Assembly: GCA_023436775.1 (NCBI GenBank)
Contig: JAEZHW010000045.1
Location: 1-64,000, forward strand
Source of the DNA: Actinomycetes bacterium
GTDB taxonomy: Bacteria > Actinomycetota > Actinomycetes > Actinomycetales > Microbacteriaceae
Direction of reading: 5' to 3'
DNA length: 64,000 nucleotides
Positions 15,692-26,324 of this stretch are shown here, piece after piece. Within the stretch, counting starts at the first letter, position 1. Each line of letters opens with the position of its first letter. Both the position numbers and the translations under genes were made by a program. The notes beneath the pieces are model-generated. The model searched no databases, was not told the origin of the DNA, and was given only the letters and a program-made list of their open reading frames with translations.

Positions 15692-18403
15692 TTACTCGGC
15701 CTTCTTCGCCGTCGATTTCTTGGCGGCTGGCTTCTTGGCTGCGGACTTGGTCGCAGTCTTGCGAGCGGCTGGCTTCTTGACCGGACCCTTTTCGCGCTTG
15801 ATCTGCAGCAACTCGAAGGCGCGCTCTTCGGTGAGTTCCATCGGGTCCTCGCCGCGGGGCACGGTGGCGTTGGTGGTGCCGTCGGTGACGTATGGGCCAA
15901 AGCGTCCGTCCTTGAGCTTGACCGCCTTGCCGCTGACCGGATCGGTACCAAATTCCTTCAGCGCGCTGGCCGAGGCGCGGGCGCCGTACTTGGGTTCGGC
16001 GAGGCGCGCCAGGGCCGCCTCGAGGTCGATCTCGAAGATCGAGTCTTCGTCCGGCAGCGTGCGAGTGTCGTCGCCACGCTTGAGGTAGGGGCCGTAGCGA
16101 CCGTTCTGCGCAGTGATTTCGACGCCCGACTCGGGGTCGACGCCGACCACGCGCGGCAGGTCAAGCAGCTTCACCGCGGTGTCCAGGTCGACGGTCTCGA
16201 CGCTCATCGACTTGAACAGGCTGGCGGTGCGGGGCTTTGCGGCCGCCTTCTTGGTCTTCTTCTTCGCGCCGTCCTCGGCCGCAGCTTCCGGCTCTTCCGG
16301 CTCGATCTCGGTCACGTAGGGGCCGAAGCGGCCGTCGCGGACGGCGATCTCCTTGCCCGAGACCGGGTGCACACCCAGGATACGGTCGCCAGCGACGGGC
16401 GCGTCGGCGAGTTCGCGGGCCTTCTCGGGAGTGAGTTCGTCCGGGGCCAGGTCGCGCGGCACGTTCACGCGGCGCGGGTCGCCCTCGGGCTCGGCGACCT
16501 CCAGGTACGGGCCGTACTTACCGATGCGCAGGGTGATGTCGTCGCTGATGCGGATCGAGTTCACCTGGCGAGCATCAATCTCGCCGAGGTTGTCGACCAC
16601 TTCGCGCAGGCCGCGGCGGTTGCCCCCACCAAAGTAGAAACCCTGCAGCCACTTGACTCGGTCCTCTTCACCGGCGGCGATGCGGTCCAGGTCCTCTTCC
16701 ATCGAGGCGGTGAAGTCGTATTCGACCAGGTCGTGGAAGTGCTCTTCCAGCAGTCGCACGACTGAGAAGGCGATCCAATTCGGCACCAGGGTCTGGCCGC
16801 GCAACGTCACGTAGCCACGGTCGACGATGGTCGAGATGATAGCGGCGTAGGTCGAGGGACGACCAATGCCGAGGTCTTCGAGCGCCTTGACGATGCTGGC
16901 CTCGGTGTAGCGCGGCGGCGGCGAGGTGCGGTGCGACTGCGGGGTGGCCTGGTCGAGGGCGAGTTCCTGGCCCTCAGTGAGCACCGGCAGCTTGGCTTCC
17001 TTGTCGTTGGCCTGCTCGTTGCGCTCCTCATCCTTGCCCTCTTCATAGGCGGCGAGGAAGCCGCGGAAGGTGATGACGGTGCCCGAGGCGCCGAATTCTG
17101 CAGTGGCGCCGTCAGCAGTGGTCGCCTCAATGGTGACCGAGGCGGTCTGGCCCTTGGCGTCGGCCATCTGGGATGCGATGGTCCGCTTCCAGATCAGGTC
17201 GTAGAGCTTCCACTCGTTGCCACGCAGTACGCCGAGCAGTTCGGTCGGGGTGCGGAAGGTGTCACCGGCGGGGCGAATCGCCTCGTGGGCTTCCTGGGCG
17301 CCCTTGGCCTTGGAGGCGTACACGCGCGGCGAGGCCGGCACCGAGTCGGCGCCGTACAGTTCCGCCGCCTGCTTGCGGGCCGCTGCGACCGCCTGCTGCG
17401 ACAGTGCGGTCGAGTCGGTACGCATATAGGTGATGTACCCGTTCTCGTACAGCGACTGCGCGACGCTCATCGCCTGGCGAGCCGAGAAGCGCAGCTTGCG
17501 GGCCGCTTCCTGCTGCAGGGTCGAGGTGATGAAGGGGGCGGCCGGACGGCGGGTGTACGGCTTCGTCTCGAGGTTCGTGACCTTGATGCTGGTCTCGGGC
17601 TGCTGCAGGGCTTCGACCAGCGCGGTCGCGCTCGCCTCGGTGAGGATGGTGGCCTTGCCGGTGAGGCGGCCATGGTCGTCGAAGTCGCGGCCGGTGGCGA
17701 TCTTCTCGAAGTTCAACTTCTGCAGCTTGGCCTCGAACAACTGACCAGTGCCAGTGGCGGTCTTCGGCGCGAGCACGGCCGAGACGTCCCAGTATTCGGC
17801 GGCGACGAAGGCCAGCCGTTCCCGCTCGCGGTCCACAACCAGGCGGGTAGCCGCCGACTGTACGCGGCCCGCGGACAGGCCGGGACCCACCTTGCGCCAG
17901 AGCACCGGCGAGACCTCGTAGCCGTAGAGCCGGTCGAGGATGCGGCGGGTTTCCTGCGCGTCGACGAGGGCTTCGTCGATGCTGCGGGTGTTCTGCTTGG
18001 CGCGCTCGATAGCTTCCTTGGTGATTTCGTGGAAGACCATGCGCTGCACGGGCACCTTGGGCTTGAGCACCTGCAGCAGGTGCCAGGCGATGGCCTCCCC
18101 TTCGCGGTCCTCATCAGTGGCGAGGTAGAGCTCGTCGGCATCGGCGAGCGCGCGCTTGAGTTCGGTGACGGTCTTCTTCTTCTCTGGACTGACCTCGTAG
18201 TACGGCTCGAAGCCGTTGTCGACGTCGACGGAGAACTTGCCGAGCGGGCCCTTCTTCAGCTCCGGGGGCAGCGACTTGGGGTCGATCAGGTCTCGGACGT
18301 GCCCCACCGATGCAAGCACCTCGAAGCCGTCGCCAAGGTACTGGGCGATCGTCTTTGCCTTCGCCGGGGACTCGACGATGACGAGCTTCTTGCTGCCGGA
18401 CAC
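15692..18403 (-). CDS. topA: DNA topoisomerase I
   Basis: 903 residues. The Toprim domain starts at once (KKLVIVESPAKAKTI) and includes the DEDREGEAIAW acidic motif; the active-site Tyr lies in YMRTDST. Several C-terminal actinobacterial TopA repeats (GRFGPYV / GRYGPYLK type) follow, and a Lys/Ala-rich tail ends the protein. No zinc-finger Cys sets. It relaxes negative supercoils. GTG at 18403 has an AGGA site just upstream; the 42-codon in-frame extension to 18529 lacks similarity to the family start. Confidence 0.95.
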   Translation of the reverse strand: MSGSKKLVIVESPAKAKTIAQYLGDGFEVLASVGHVRDLIDPKSLPPELKKGPLGKFSVDVDNGFEPYYEVSPEKKKTVTELKRALADADELYLATDEDREGEAIAWHLLQVLKPKVPVQRMVFHEITKEAIERAKQNTRSIDEALVDAQETRRILDRLYGYEVSPVLWRKVGPGLSAGRVQSAATRLVVDRERERLAFVAAEYWDVSAVLAPKTATGTGQLFEAKLQKLNFEKIATGRDFDDHGRLTGKATILTEASATALVEALQQPETSIKVTNLETKPYTRRPAAPFITSTLQQEAARKLRFSARQAMSVAQSLYENGYITYMRTDSTALSQQAVAAARKQAAELYGADSVPASPRVYASKAKGAQEAHEAIRPAGDTFRTPTELLGVLRGNEWKLYDLIWKRTIASQMADAKGQTASVTIEATTADGATAEFGASGTVITFRGFLAAYEEGKDEERNEQANDKEAKLPVLTEGQELALDQATPQSHRTSPPPRYTEASIVKALEDLGIGRPSTYAAIISTIVDRGYVTLRGQTLVPNWIAFSVVRLLEEHFHDLVEYDFTASMEEDLDRIAAGEEDRVKWLQGFYFGGGNRRGLREVVDNLGEIDARQVNSIRISDDITLRIGKYGPYLEVAEPEGDPRRVNVPRDLAPDELTPEKARELADAPVAGDRILGVHPVSGKEIAVRDGRFGPYVTEIEPEEPEAAAEDGAKKKTKKAAAKPRTASLFKSMSVETVDLDTAVKLLDLPRVVGVDPESGVEITAQNGRYGPYLKRGDDTRTLPDEDSIFEIDLEAALARLAEPKYGARASASALKEFGTDPVSGKAVKLKDGRFGPYVTDGTTNATVPRGEDPMELTEERAFELLQIKREKGPVKKPAARKTATKSAAKKPAAKKSTAKKAE

Positions 18404-18548
18404 ACTGATTCCTGTCGTTGCTGGTTCGGGCGCTTCGCGTCCGAGAGGGTGGTGCAGCCGCCCGAGTGGGTGACCCGTGAACGGCTCCAGCACCGCTGAG
18501 TCAAGCTGCGGCGACGGCTGATCTTGCACTGCCGTCCGCCGTGCTCAC

Positions 18549-18577
18549 TGTATACGACGCATGCCTGGAATATGCAA
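18549..18577 (-). promoter_or_regulatory. Candidate topA promoter
   Basis: On the minus strand TTGCAT (18577-18572) is separated by exactly 17 bp from TATACA (18554-18549), a good sigma70-like promoter. Transcription would begin near 18542, leaving a ~138-nt leader before the topA GTG. No structured riboswitch was recognised in the leader. Confidence 0.5.
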
Positions 18578-18620
18578 GCAACAACGTGCAGCGGACCCTC
18601 GGCGTTTCTCGGGCGCTCGG

Positions 18621-18965
18621 TCACCGGTCGCCTTCCTGCATTGGCGGTCCAGCCCTGGACCGTGCTTCGGCGAGGCCGTGCCAGGCGGGCACCGCCACCT
18701 CGACCAGCACGTCGAAGTCCTGGATCCGGCAGGACTGCAGCCGTGCGCCGTTCGTGGTCGCAACCCGGTCTGCGATCGCGCACGGCAGTCCTGGCGAGAT
18801 GCCCCGCAGCACGTCGGCCGCGGCGAGCGCCGCCGCGTCCGCCGCCTGCGCGGCGGTGGCGCGGTCCCGCACGATCCCGGTGCCGACCGCGAGCGCAACC
18901 GCCACCGTCACTGCCGCCAGCAGCAGGGCAATCCCGATCGTGGTGCTCCCGCGGTCCCGCATCAC
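18621..18965 (-). CDS. Rv3654c-family TadE-like protein
   Basis: 114 residues. The start DRGSTTIG followed by one hydrophobic helix (~10-28) and an Ala-rich stretch AAQAADAAALAAADV is the pattern of actinobacterial TadE-like minor pilins. Two Cys lie in the C-terminal half. It is the last gene of the Tad locus. The GTG at 18965 would overlap the upstream stop by 4 nt; an ATG one codon later is the alternative start. Confidence 0.75.
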   Translation of the reverse strand: MMRDRGSTTIGIALLLAAVTVAVALAVGTGIVRDRATAAQAADAAALAAADVLRGISPGLPCAIADRVATTNGARLQSCRIQDFDVLVEVAVPAWHGLAEARSRAGPPMQEGDR

Positions 18966-19342
18966 AGGCCTCCTGGCAGCGCGCAGCCCCGCGCCTCGAG
19001 TCGGACCGGGACGAGGCCGAGCACTCGACGGTCCTGACTGAGGTGCACGCAGTGCAGGCCATCGCGGCGTTCGGTACGCACGTGCAGGGTCGTTGCACCG
19101 GGGACGGCCCCGATCGCTCGTTGGGCGGACTCGCCACGGGCCTGGAGCCTGGCCGCGAGTGCAGCGGCGTCCTGGAGTTGTGTACGGGCCGCGCCCAGCA
19201 CGGCGACCTGCAGGATGACGGTGAGCAGCACGATCACGCTCGGCACGATCAGCGCCAGTTCGGCGGTGACGCTGCCGCGGTCGCCCTGGGGGCGTGTCGC
19301 CGCACCCCGCCGTCCCTTCAGGCCCAACCCACTGCCAGACAC
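18962..19342 (-). CDS. TadE-family pilus minor pilin
   Basis: 126 residues. DRGSVTAEL (Glu at the position typical of pilin-like TadE) precedes a single membrane helix LIVPSVIVLLTVILQVAVLG (~30-50), then a small extracellular domain with two Cys. GTG start. It is 5 nt downstream of the DUF4244 gene and overlaps the Rv3654c-like gene by 4 nt. Confidence 0.78.
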   Translation of the reverse strand: MSGSGLGLKGRRGAATRPQGDRGSVTAELALIVPSVIVLLTVILQVAVLGAARTQLQDAAALAARLQARGESAQRAIGAVPGATTLHVRTERRDGLHCVHLSQDRRVLGLVPVRLEARGCALPGGL

Positions 19343-19347
19343 GTGAT

Positions 19348-19608
19348 TCAGCCTTGCCCGAAGGCCTGCGTGATCACGCCCAAGATGAGTTCGCGCACCG
19401 CGTCGCTGCGCAGGATCACCACCAGCAGGCCAGCCAGGCCCACCGCCGCGAGCGTGGCAATCGCATATTCGGCGGTGATGGCGCCCCGATCGTCACGGGA
19501 CAGCCTCGCGGCGGACCGCCTCGCCGCCGATCGCTGCGCGGTTGCGGCCCGCGCTGTCGACGCCCCCGCCGACACCGACGCGCCCGCCTTGACTCGAATC
19601 TCGTGCAT
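19348..19608 (-). CDS. DUF4244 protein (probable Flp-type pilin)
   Basis: 86 residues. A basic, Ser/Ala-rich N-terminus leads to DRGAITAEYAIATLAAVG, a prepilin-like cleavage/assembly motif with Glu and Tyr followed by a hydrophobic helix, as in Flp pilins. It is the likely major subunit of the Tad apparatus. ATG at 19608 has a strong AAGGGGAA Shine-Dalgarno; the 24-codon extension upstream is not supported. Confidence 0.78.
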   Translation of the reverse strand: MHEIRVKAGASVSAGASTARAATAQRSAARRSAARLSRDDRGAITAEYAIATLAAVGLAGLLVVILRSDAVRELILGVITQAFGQG

Positions 19609-19679
19609 CGTGTTCCCCTTTCTCTTGTCAGCGTGGCGAACCGGAGCCGCGCCCGAGCCCGAGCGCTGCACCCCGCGCA

Positions 19680-20564
19680 CTACCCGACGAGCCCCGTTGC
19701 TGTGGAGGAGAGCAATCCCAGCACCGCTGGAACCACCGTGAGCGCGATGAAGGCTGGCAGCACGCAGATTCCGAGCGGCAACAGCAGGTGCACCCCGAGT
19801 CGGGCGACTCGTTCCCGGTCCCGGGCCACCACCTCGCGGCGCAGGCGGGTCGCCTCAGCCAGCAGTAACGGCCGCGCGCTGGCCCCCGCGGCCTCGGCCA
19901 AGGCGAGGGTGTCGAGCAATGCCGCGTCGTCCCAGGCCGCGTCCCTGGCCGCCAGACGGGCGCGGCGCACGGCCGCGCCCGGATCGAGTCCGCCAGCCAA
20001 ACCGATCGCGGTGAGGACCAGCGGCAGGCCAGGCACCACCTCATCCGGCTGCGCCGTACGCACCAATCGGCGCATCCACCGCTGGGCGGCCCAGAGCAGA
20101 CCGCCGGCCACCCCCAGGCAGACCCAGCCGGCGACAGTGCCAATGAGCACGGTCCAGACGGGAATGTCGAGCGCGCTGCACAGCAGAAGTCCGACCAGGG
20201 GCATCAGCAGCACCAGCCGCGCACTCGCCATCGGCCCGGCCAGCGCCGCACGCACCTCCCGTTCGCGCTCAGCCTGCTCACGCAGGCACTCCGCGATCAT
20301 GGCGAGGGCCCCATTGAGCCCGGCACCGGCCTGCTCGGCAACCTGCCACACCGCCGCGAGCGCGTTCCACCCGGATGGCTCCGGGGCTTCTTCACGCAGC
20401 GTGCGCGGAATGTGATCCGACTCGGCGGCTGCCCTCAGGACCACCTGCACCGCGCCGCGGCTGCGTCGCGCGACCAGCCGCAGCGCGGCCGTGGGTGCGA
20501 CCCCCGCCTCGAGTACGACGCACAGTCGCTCGACTGCCGTGGCCACCTCGTCCGCCCCGCTCAT
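19680..20564 (-). CDS. Type II secretion F-domain membrane protein (TadB/TadC-like)
   Basis: 294 residues with a cytoplasmic T2SSF domain and several membrane helices (two in the middle and two at the C-terminus). It is the inner-membrane platform for pilin extrusion. Only one such gene is present, whereas full Tad systems have TadB and TadC. The ATG at 20564 overlaps the TadA stop by 4 nt (ATGA), which decides the start. Confidence 0.82.
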   Translation of the reverse strand: MSGADEVATAVERLCVVLEAGVAPTAALRLVARRSRGAVQVVLRAAAESDHIPRTLREEAPEPSGWNALAAVWQVAEQAGAGLNGALAMIAECLREQAEREREVRAALAGPMASARLVLLMPLVGLLLCSALDIPVWTVLIGTVAGWVCLGVAGGLLWAAQRWMRRLVRTAQPDEVVPGLPLVLTAIGLAGGLDPGAAVRRARLAARDAAWDDAALLDTLALAEAAGASARPLLLAEATRLRREVVARDRERVARLGVHLLLPLGICVLPAFIALTVVPAVLGLLSSTATGLVG

Positions 20565-21502
20565 TCGAAACCCCGCTCGACGTGCAATTCGCCACGAGCC
20601 CACCGCAGCCGCGCGACTTGGTCGACCCGCCGCCGCCCGTCACGGCCACGCGCACTGTGGATTAGCAGGTCGAAGGCGGCCGCGGCCTGCATGCCCAGCG
20701 CCTCGGCGTTTAGGCCCGCCATCGCGCCGAGCGCCAACAGCCGCGCCGGCACATCCTCGAGCCGGTTCACGTGCATGGTCCCCGCGCTCCCGGCATGTCC
20801 GGTATTGAGTGCCGCCAGGAGTTCACGCAGTTCCGCCCCGCGACATTCGCCGAGCACGATCCGGTCCGGTCGCATCCGTAGCGCTTGACGCAGCAGTTGG
20901 GCGAGGTCAACGCCGCCGCGGCCTTCCAGATTTGGCTGCCGCGCCTCTAGGCCCACTACATGCGGGTGCGCAACCTGTAACTCGGCCACGTCCTCAATGG
21001 TGAGGATGCGCTGCTCAGACGGCACCTCGGCCAAGAGCGCCGACAACAGCGTGGTCTTGCCGCTGCCAGTGGCCCCGGTGATCAGCACGTTTCGGCGGGC
21101 GTGCACGGCGTCGACGAGCTGGCCGGCGAGTGCCGCCGACAGGCTGCCGCGATGCACCAGTTCCGCGAGCCCCAACGGCTCCGATGCCGGCAACCGAATG
21201 GACAGCAGCGTGCCCGCGGTGGAGACCGGCGGTAGTACCGCGTGCACGCGAATGCCGCCGGCGAGGCGCACATCCACGCACGGCGTCGCCTCATCCAGGT
21301 GCCGCCCACCCTGCGCAATCAGCCGGACCGCGAGCCGACGGACCATCGGCTCCCCCGGCGGCCGCCAATCATGCCGCCGTCCGAGCCCGTCGCCACCATC
21401 CACCCACAACTGCCCCGCCCCGTCGATGAGCAAGTCGGTCACGCCGGGCGCGCAGTACGGGGCGAGTTCTCCGAGCGCGGCGACATCAGGGCTGGTGTGC
21501 AT
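20561..21502 (-). CDS. TadA/CpaF-family secretion ATPase
   Basis: 313 residues, short for the family. It contains the CpaF ATPase core: Walker A TGATGSGKTT, an Asp box (ILTIEDVAELQVAHPH), Walker B-like region RPDRIVLGECRG and the His box TGHAGSAGTMH. It powers assembly or secretion by the Tad machinery. The ATG at 21502 (MHTSPD) is chosen because upstream in-frame codons lie in the hairpin-containing spacer. First gene of the five-gene Tad unit. Confidence 0.88.
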   Translation of the reverse strand: MHTSPDVAALGELAPYCAPGVTDLLIDGAGQLWVDGGDGLGRRHDWRPPGEPMVRRLAVRLIAQGGRHLDEATPCVDVRLAGGIRVHAVLPPVSTAGTLLSIRLPASEPLGLAELVHRGSLSAALAGQLVDAVHARRNVLITGATGSGKTTLLSALLAEVPSEQRILTIEDVAELQVAHPHVVGLEARQPNLEGRGGVDLAQLLRQALRMRPDRIVLGECRGAELRELLAALNTGHAGSAGTMHVNRLEDVPARLLALGAMAGLNAEALGMQAAAAFDLLIHSARGRDGRRRVDQVARLRWARGELHVERGFE

Positions 21503-21677
21503 GCGATCAGCGTTGCGCGCGGTGATGCTCCGCCACCGGCATCGCACCATCAGGTGGACGAGTGGCTGCCGCGGCGGTGTGTGGACGCCTCGCCGTGACG
21601 TAACGAGGTCGTCGCCCTGACGGGCAGTTACGGCAGGAAAGGCCAGAAGGCTGGAAAGATATGCCGCACAAAAGAGG

Positions 21678-21710
21678 GGCGGCATCCATTGGGGGGAAAT
21701 GGATGCCGCC
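21678..21710. repeat. Perfect 13-bp hairpin with a GGGGGGA loop
   Basis: Arms 21678-21690 and 21698-21710 are exact inverted complements (GGCGGCATCCATT / AATGGATGCCGCC) around a 7-nt G-rich loop. It lies 176 nt upstream of tadA and 220 nt upstream of acs, in the 427-nt spacer between these divergent genes. No U-tract follows on either strand. Confidence 0.85.
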
Positions 21711-21749
21711 ACAGTCACAGTGGATTGGGGGGAATCACTGCCGTGACTG
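21711..21749. repeat. Second hairpin with the same TTGGGGGGAA apex
   Basis: ACAGTCAC (21711-21718) pairs with GTGACTGT (21742-21749), continued inward by AGTG/CACT and ATT/AAT with small bulges, and is capped by GGGGGG. It directly abuts the first hairpin and repeats its apex ATTGGGGGGAA. The rest of the 21503-21929 spacer shows TTCGAA palindromes at ~21750-21768 and no coding potential. Confidence 0.7.
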
Positions 21750-21929
21750 TTCGAACGCGAAGTTCGAATGCATTAACCATAGCGCATTTGGGTGGCACGC
21801 AACGCTGAGAGTTCGTTGAGTACGCACCAGGGTTTCCCCACAAAGTACAGTGTGTTTTCGGGGATTCCACGCGCGAGGAGGCGCAAGGAGCCACCGCCGA
21901 CACCAGCCCATCGCAAAGGAGCGAACCGC

Positions 21930-23915
<1,986 letters not shown>

Positions 23916-23962
23916 TCCCCACCCCAAGAAACGAAACGGCATAACCCGGCGGGCGGCTCCGA

Positions 23963-25543
23963 TCAAGTGAGCGCTTCGTCCGAGATCAAGCCAATAGCCT
24001 GGTTTTCTTTGGCCTCGGTATCACTGGCAAACGCACCGTCGTCGAGGTTGAAAGTTGCTTTCGACTTGTCGAAAGGTCGCATCTTTCCGTCCTTCCCCGG
24101 CTCCCGATTTGCCATCCGGAACGCAGGAGAGTATCTCAACCAAGATACGCCGACGAAGTTTTCTGCTATCAAGCGCCGTCCCTGGTGGACGCGATCCACG
24201 GAAACCGAGTCAAGGTACATTTCGCTCGCCAGCGACTTTGGGTAGGGATCAACAAAGATGACCCGTTCGATTCCCGCAGAAATGATCAACTTCATACACA
24301 TGTGACATGGAAATGCCGTCGTGTATAGATATGCTCCCCTCACCGCAACGCCCAACCTCGCGCTGGCCATCAATGCAGCCATTTCAGCGTGAACTACACG
24401 GCCGAACTCGATGAGTGATGCCAGACGCGTACCTTTGAAAGGGCCCTCTTTGTCTAGGAAGGCCTCGAGAATCCTTGTTTCGTCAATCGGGATGTCCCCG
24501 TCGCCTGTCATGACTTTCTTCATGACTGCGAGAGCCTCAGTGAGCGTTTGCTGGATCCTCACCTTGTTGTAGTCCTCGCCTCGAATGAAATCCCGCTCGT
24601 CTGGGTCGTCGCCAACCCAGTACTCGCCGCCCCCAAATTTGGGCACTTCATTCGCGCCAGTCGCGAGGATCTCACCCGTCGGCAAAGCAATCACTGCACC
24701 GACTTGACGTCCGGCGTCAGACGATCGCAATGCTGCACCGTGTGCATGAAACATTGCGACTTCGTCTCTTGTGGGAGTCACGAAAGGTTGGCCAAAGAGA
24801 AGTGACGCTAGCCGTTCGACGTCTTGCTTGACCATCGCGATGGAATGCATGTCGAGGAAGTAGTCCGACATTGGGAACACGTCCCTGACTTGCTGGCCGT
24901 ACGGGTCGTCCTCCTTCAAGTCACGCTCAAATAATTCTGCAACCTGTGCATCGACGCCTGTCGACGCAGGATCGTGCGAAACAATGTCTCTGCGGAGCTT
25001 CGAGTGCCGCTGGACACTTGGTTGATGCACACCCAGTAACACAAAGCGGCGGCCGTACACGTATCGGAGCAAGTCAACTTCTGCGGTGTGATTAAGCGTA
25101 CGCAGAATCCAGACGCGTCGACGGTGACCCTCGCTTTCCATCTGCTTACGCTGTTCTCGAATAACTTGGATGGCCTTAGCTGCCAAGGCAGCGCCATCCT
25201 TGTGATCCCTACGGAATCGATTGCCATAGGTAATCAGTTCGGCCGGTGATAGAGCCTTGCCCCCTCCAGGCCCATCGCAGATCAACTTGCTAATTCGTAT
25301 CTCGTTTGCCAGGTAGTTGTACTCGCGGACTACATCCTGGATGGCCGCCGTCACCCGCGCCATGTCGGTGCCGAGAGGGCCCACAAGTCCTATGACAATC
25401 TCAGCATGAGCCCGATTGAGGTCGTACGCTGTGGCCCCGTAGAAAGGTGCGCTTCTTTCAGCCGACTCCACGGTATCGGCCGGAGTTGCTTGCTCTCTGG
25501 TCAACTCACCCGATGTTCGCGCATTTGCTACTTTTCCCGCCAC
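23963..25543 (-). CDS. AvcD-type anti-phage dCTP/dCMP deaminase
   Basis: 526 residues with the two-domain layout of the defence deaminases (AvcD of the AvcID systems, annotated as anti-phage dCTP deaminase). The N-terminal part has a P-loop-like GLVGPLGTD (52-60) without the usual Lys. The C-terminal zinc deaminase domain has HAE (His385, Glu387) and PCHMC (Cys413, Cys416). The family depletes dCTP/dCMP upon infection and so starves phage replication. By eye the gene is clearly lower in GC and uses more rare codons than its neighbours, which suggests recent transfer. GTG start with a GGGGGGAT site. No companion protein gene is adjacent; AvcD partners are often non-coding RNAs. Confidence 0.85.
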   Translation of the reverse strand: MAGKVANARTSGELTREQATPADTVESAERSAPFYGATAYDLNRAHAEIVIGLVGPLGTDMARVTAAIQDVVREYNYLANEIRISKLICDGPGGGKALSPAELITYGNRFRRDHKDGAALAAKAIQVIREQRKQMESEGHRRRVWILRTLNHTAEVDLLRYVYGRRFVLLGVHQPSVQRHSKLRRDIVSHDPASTGVDAQVAELFERDLKEDDPYGQQVRDVFPMSDYFLDMHSIAMVKQDVERLASLLFGQPFVTPTRDEVAMFHAHGAALRSSDAGRQVGAVIALPTGEILATGANEVPKFGGGEYWVGDDPDERDFIRGEDYNKVRIQQTLTEALAVMKKVMTGDGDIPIDETRILEAFLDKEGPFKGTRLASLIEFGRVVHAEMAALMASARLGVAVRGAYLYTTAFPCHMCMKLIISAGIERVIFVDPYPKSLASEMYLDSVSVDRVHQGRRLIAENFVGVSWLRYSPAFRMANREPGKDGKMRPFDKSKATFNLDDGAFASDTEAKENQAIGLISDEALT

Positions 25544-25567
25544 TGGATCCCCCCGGAAACTAAGTCG

Positions 25568-25614
25568 AACTCCGACCTATTTACCAGTTATTAACGTCAG
25601 GGAGTTAGTGGTAA
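25568..25614 (-). ncRNA. Possible small structured RNA element upstream of the deaminase gene
   Basis: Two 6-bp inverted repeats interleave: AACTCC (25568-25573) with GGAGTT (25601-25606), and TTACCA (25581-25586) with TGGTAA (25609-25614). The crossing order gives a pseudoknot topology. It lies 25-71 nt before the deaminase GTG. The arms are short and could arise by chance. Confidence 0.25.
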
Positions 25615-25635
25615 TCACCCGATTCAATCGACAGC

Positions 25636-25664
25636 GAGGGAGCGCCCCACCGGGGCGCTCCCTC
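25636..25664 (-). terminator. Terminator hairpin downstream of ridA
   Basis: Perfect 13-bp stem GAGGGAGCGCCCC/GGGGCGCTCCCTC with a 3-nt loop, 17 nt past the ridA stop. It lacks a U-tract, as is common in high-GC actinobacteria. It also separates ridA from the deaminase transcription unit. Confidence 0.7.
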
Positions 25665-25680
25665 TCCGTCCGTGGTCGAG

Positions 25681-26151
25681 TTACTCGAACTCGAGCACCA
25701 ACTCCACCTCGACCGGGGCATCCAGCGGCAGGACCGCGACGCCGACGGCCGAGCGGGCGTGCTGGCCCGCGTCCTCGAAGATCTCGGCCAGCGTCTCGCT
25801 GGCGCCGTTGATCACCATTGGCTGGCCGGTGAAGTCCGGGGCCGAGGCGACGAAGCCGGTCACCTTGACCACGCGCACGACGCGGTCCAGGTCACCAATC
25901 ACGCTCTTGGCAGCGGCCAGCGCATTCAGCACGCACAGGCGGGCGTACTGCTTTGCCTTGTCGGGCGACACCAGGCCCGGGCCATCGCCCACCTTGCCGG
26001 TCTCGGGCAGGCCGCCGTCAATAAACGGCAACTGACCCGAGGTGAACACCAGCCGACCAGACGCGACGGCTGGCACATAGGCTGCCACCGGCTTGGCGAC
26101 GTCAGGAATCTCAATTCCAAGTTCGGCCAGGCGAACATCCAACTGCGACAT
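25681..26151 (-). CDS. RidA/YjgF family enamine deaminase
   Basis: 156 residues. This is the longer RidA subfamily (LVFTSGQLPFIDG near residue 37, CVLNALAAAKSVIGDL in the middle). The family hydrolyses reactive imine/enamine intermediates from PLP enzymes, but in this subfamily activity is not certain. The ATG at 26151 shares one nucleotide with the stop of the DUF4177 gene (TAATG), which supports the start and implies coupling. Confidence 0.85.
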   Translation of the reverse strand: MSQLDVRLAELGIEIPDVAKPVAAYVPAVASGRLVFTSGQLPFIDGGLPETGKVGDGPGLVSPDKAKQYARLCVLNALAAAKSVIGDLDRVVRVVKVTGFVASAPDFTGQPMVINGASETLAEIFEDAGQHARSAVGVAVLPLDAPVEVELVLEFE

Positions 26152-26324
26152 TAGGCGGACGCCTCCTTCTCTGCCCCCACGGGACGCTTCATATATGCGA
26201 CGAGGCCACCCTCGGGTCCGGTAACGATTTGGACAAGTTCCCAGCCCTGAGCGCCCCAATTATTGAGGATCGCGGTGGTGTTATGGATCAACAACGGCGT
26301 GGTGATGTACTCCCACTGATGCAT
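26151..26324 (-). CDS. Small DUF4177-family protein
   Basis: A 57-residue gene. The protein begins MHQWEYITTPLLIHN, continues ILNNWGAQGWELVQIV and ends GGLVAYMKRPVG, the DUF4177 pattern (W-E-Y start, GWELV core, YxKRP end). No signal peptide. Function unknown; in actinobacteria it is commonly placed ahead of ridA. Only 52 nt separate its ATG from the divergent PBP gene. Confidence 0.85.
   Translation of the reverse strand: MHQWEYITTPLLIHNTTAILNNWGAQGWELVQIVTGPEGGLVAYMKRPVGAEKEASA

Noticed and set aside
16931..18499. 522-codon plus-strand open frame opposite topA
   Set aside because: Antisense to the conserved TopA coding sequence; its protein has no recognisable motif or signal.
25681..26259. 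Longer RidA start with an extra 36 N-terminal residues
   Set aside because: The extension overlaps the well-supported DUF4177 gene; the TAATG junction supports the start at 26151.
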